Shown here piece by piece: positions 62,560 to 64,000 of a stretch of 64,000 nucleotides of DNA. The DNA lies in IMG/VR virus record IMGVR_UViG_3300005841_000001, positions 1-64,000 of that record. One strand, given 5' to 3'. How positions within the stretch are numbered: the first letter of the stretch is position 1; every line of letters starts with the position of its first letter. The notes under the pieces are model-generated. The model made no database searches. It was not told the origin of the DNA and saw nothing but the letters and a program-made list of their open reading frames with translations. The translations under genes were made by a program, and so were the position numbers. The stretch comes from a virus.

Positions 62560-62584
62560 CGCTCCGAGCTAACTCGGCTAGACT
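62556..62584 (+). promoter_or_regulatory. promoter-operator cassette with leader
   Basis: TTGACG, spacer CTCCGAGCTAACTCGGC, TAGACT, leader with GAGGAGG before GTG 62615. Confidence 0.92.
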
Positions 62585-62614
62585 CACCTTACCAGCCGGA
62601 ACGAGGAGGGCACC

Positions 62615-62896
62615 GTGACCGAGACCACCGCCACCGCGAAGGTCGTCCACAACTGCAACCCCCGACAGCCGGGCAAGCCGCTCCCCTTCGGGAAGCGCGA
62701 CCCCAGGGGCGAGTGCCCGCGGTGCGCGGAGCTCGACGCCGGCGCCGAACCGCGCACGCTCGGATGGGTCGAGGCCAAGAGCCGGCAGGCCGAGTTCGAC
62801 GCGGACCGCTCCCGCGGCATCGAGGCCCACTTCGCTCCCGGCGGCCCGCACGCGCGCGGCGAGTGCGGCCCCGTCTGCACCGCCTACGACTGGTGA
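62615..62896 (+). CDS. small zinc-ribbon-like protein
   Basis: A 93-residue protein with GTG start. VHNCNPRQPG, GECPRCAEL and HARGECGPVC hold five cysteines with histidines nearby, consistent with one or two zinc sites; a similar GEC-P-R-C pattern occurs in other small phage proteins here. Function unknown. Confidence 0.65.
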   Translation: MTETTATAKVVHNCNPRQPGKPLPFGKRDPRGECPRCAELDAGAEPRTLGWVEAKSRQAEFDADRSRGIEAHFAPGGPHARGECGPVCTAYDW

Positions 62897-62900
62897 TCTT

Positions 62901-62933
62901 CCGGCCGGACCCTCTCCCGCGGGGCCCGGCCGG
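62901..62933 (+). terminator. hairpin between 62896 and 62965
   Basis: CCGGCCGG repeated as inverted arms with an inner CCC/GGG pairing. Weak terminator or attenuator; no cassette follows it before ATG 62965. Confidence 0.45.
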
Positions 62934-62964
62934 TTCCCTGCCCACCCCCTACCAGGAGACCAAC

Positions 62965-63474
62965 ATGCCTCACGTGATCGAACCCCTCGCGCTGCCCGCC
63001 ATGCGGCAGCACACCGGGCTGTACCTCGGCCCGCGCCACGCCAAGCCGGTCACCGACGACGTGATTTTGCAGGTCGCGCAGCGCACCACCGGCGGCGGCG
63101 CGTCCATCCTGCTCGACGTCGCCGACGTCTCCCGCGCCGTCTGCTGGCTCGTCGCCGCCACCGGACAGGACCCGAAGGTCGAGGGCTACGGCAGCCGTCG
63201 CCAGGCGCCGGGGCCGGTGCTGAACCCGTTCGTCGCCGTCGCCCGCTACGGCGACTACGCGGACGTGCTGACCCTGTACGTCGCCGACGGCGAGGTGGTT
63301 GCCAGCGTGCAGCACTTCGCGACCGACTTCGGCAACGCGGGCCCGCAGGGCACCACCCGGCTCACCATCGTGCAGTCCGGGCAGCTGCGCGACTGGCTCG
63401 CCGCGTGGCACCTGCACGGCTGGCCGGGTGTCCCCCGCGCCGGCGCCGGCGAGCCGGCGGCGGTGACCCGGTGA
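62965..63474 (+). CDS. hypothetical protein
   Basis: A 169-residue protein from ATG 62965 with AGGAGA upstream (the frame is open further left through the previous gene). Alpha/beta with a regular strand pattern (ADVLTLYVADGEVVASVQHF) and a Trp-rich C-terminal helix. Coupled to the next gene by GTGA. Confidence 0.65.
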   Translation: MPHVIEPLALPAMRQHTGLYLGPRHAKPVTDDVILQVAQRTTGGGASILLDVADVSRAVCWLVAATGQDPKVEGYGSRRQAPGPVLNPFVAVARYGDYADVLTLYVADGEVVASVQHFATDFGNAGPQGTTRLTIVQSGQLRDWLAAWHLHGWPGVPRAGAGEPAAVTR

Positions 63475-63878
63475 GCGCCGGCGGTAAGGCCGAGGCGATG
63501 TCACGCTTGGTGACGGCCTACGACCGTGTCGGCGGGTACACGGTGTGGGTGGCGAGTGAGCTCACGCCGCCGGCGCGCCCGGTGTTCGGACCGTGGCCGG
63601 CGTGGGTCGGCGCGGCCGCCGAGCTCGCCGAGACGGCGATGCGTCTCGCCGCGACGCGCATCGAGATGAGCGAGACGGACCCGGTTCCTACCGAGACGCT
63701 CGCGCCCGTCGTGGTGCTTCTCGACGAGACGGCGCCGTGGGGTCGCGTCTCGCTGGTGCGAGACGCGATGGCCCGCGTCGACGTGAACCTGATCATGGTG
63801 AACCGAGACGGTACGGTCAGCACGGGCCCGAGTCGCTTCGCGCCGGCCCGAGACGAAAACGAGACGGAGGAGCCGTGA
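63471..63878 (+). CDS. hypothetical protein
   Basis: A 135-residue protein from GTG 63471 (ATG 63498 is an alternative). Mixed alpha/beta and acidic. The DNA is odd: GAGACG or CGTCTC occurs about ten times between 63630 and 63870, partly because of repeated Glu-Thr pairs. Coupled to the next gene. Confidence 0.6.
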   Translation: MSAGGKAEAMSRLVTAYDRVGGYTVWVASELTPPARPVFGPWPAWVGAAAELAETAMRLAATRIEMSETDPVPTETLAPVVVLLDETAPWGRVSLVRDAMARVDVNLIMVNRDGTVSTGPSRFAPARDENETEEP

Positions 63879-64000
63879 CGCTGCCCGCCCGGAGGGACAT
63901 CCGCCGTGACCTCGCGGCCGCCGTAACGATCTTGATCGGCCTCACCTTCGCTGTCTGGTCATGCGCCTGGGGCGGCCCGCCGATGATCTTCATGTGGGGC
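63875..64000 (+). CDS. membrane protein, 3' truncated by the window edge
   Basis: Starts at GTG inside the previous stop (GTGA) and runs off the right edge after 42 codons. A basic start (PARRDIRRD) followed by a hydrophobic helix (AAVTILIGLTFAVWS) and a Gly/Pro/Met-rich part. Only the membrane character can be stated. Confidence 0.5.
   Translation, partial: MTLPARRDIRRDLAAAVTILIGLTFAVWSCAWGGPPMIFMWG

Noticed and set aside
1-64000. Integrase, excisionase gene pair or classical attP
   Set aside because: No tyrosine or serine recombinase motifs were found in any of the supported genes. The tRNA-like T-arm segment near 56950 could be an attachment core, but there is no supporting gene in the window.

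Overview
The window is a continuous stretch of a double-stranded DNA bacteriophage genome. By eye it is roughly two-thirds G+C. Several features point to an actinobacterial host: many leaderless genes, frequent GTG starts, a WhiB-type protein, VRR-NUC and Cas4-like nucleases, and a PGRP/amidase endolysin. The tail-fibre, LamG and tail-protein genes suggest a tailed, probably siphovirus-like particle. No integrase, portal, capsid, tape-measure gene, DNA polymerase or rRNA is visible, so the window is part of a larger genome.

Layout. (1) 1-8414, rightward: end of the virion and lysis arm, with minor tail proteins, an amidase endolysin, fibre/spike and lectin-like proteins, and a run of small membrane proteins. 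It ends at a 15-bp-stem hairpin (8434-8467). (2) 36538 down to 8411, leftward: a 28-kb early/replication block of tightly coupled genes (mostly 4-bp ATGA/GTGA overlaps). It encodes a primase-polymerase, UvrD-like and SNF2-like helicases, VRR-NUC and PD-(D/E)XK nucleases, two DEDDh exonucleases, a J-domain-like protein, a secreted HNH nuclease and many small zinc-ribbon or membrane proteins. Unexpectedly it also holds a tail-fibre gene with an SGNH esterase. (3) 36539-37586: a 1-kb, relatively AT-rich gene-free region full of GGAC/GTCC inverted repeats, between divergent operons; it is the best candidate for a replication origin or another control/centromere locus. (4) 37587-54312: alternating short operons on both strands, including an isolated large terminase gene, a MazG-like protein, a DUF2786-like protein, an IPT/TIG-domain protein and a double-HTH protein. 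(5) 54390-64000: a YdjM-like membrane hydrolase gene (leftward), then many short rightward units with a tRNA-Glu, a WhiB-like protein and mostly unknown small proteins.

The outstanding feature is a dispersed promoter-operator cassette. At about 30 places, on both strands from 12.7 to 62.6 kb, there is a sigma70-like promoter (about TTGACN, 17-nt spacer, TAGNCT). Its spacer is itself an inverted repeat (CCGAG-N4-CTCGG) abutting the -10 box. In 13 of them the -10 box ends 6 (once 7) nt before the start codon, so the transcripts should be leaderless. In many the preceding gene's stop codon lies inside the cassette. This looks like a genome-wide regulon under one palindrome-binding regulator, built from a compact module that ends one gene, binds a regulator and starts the next. 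Two HTH proteins (35858-36538 and 53653-54312) are candidate regulators, but nothing in the sequence proves which protein binds.
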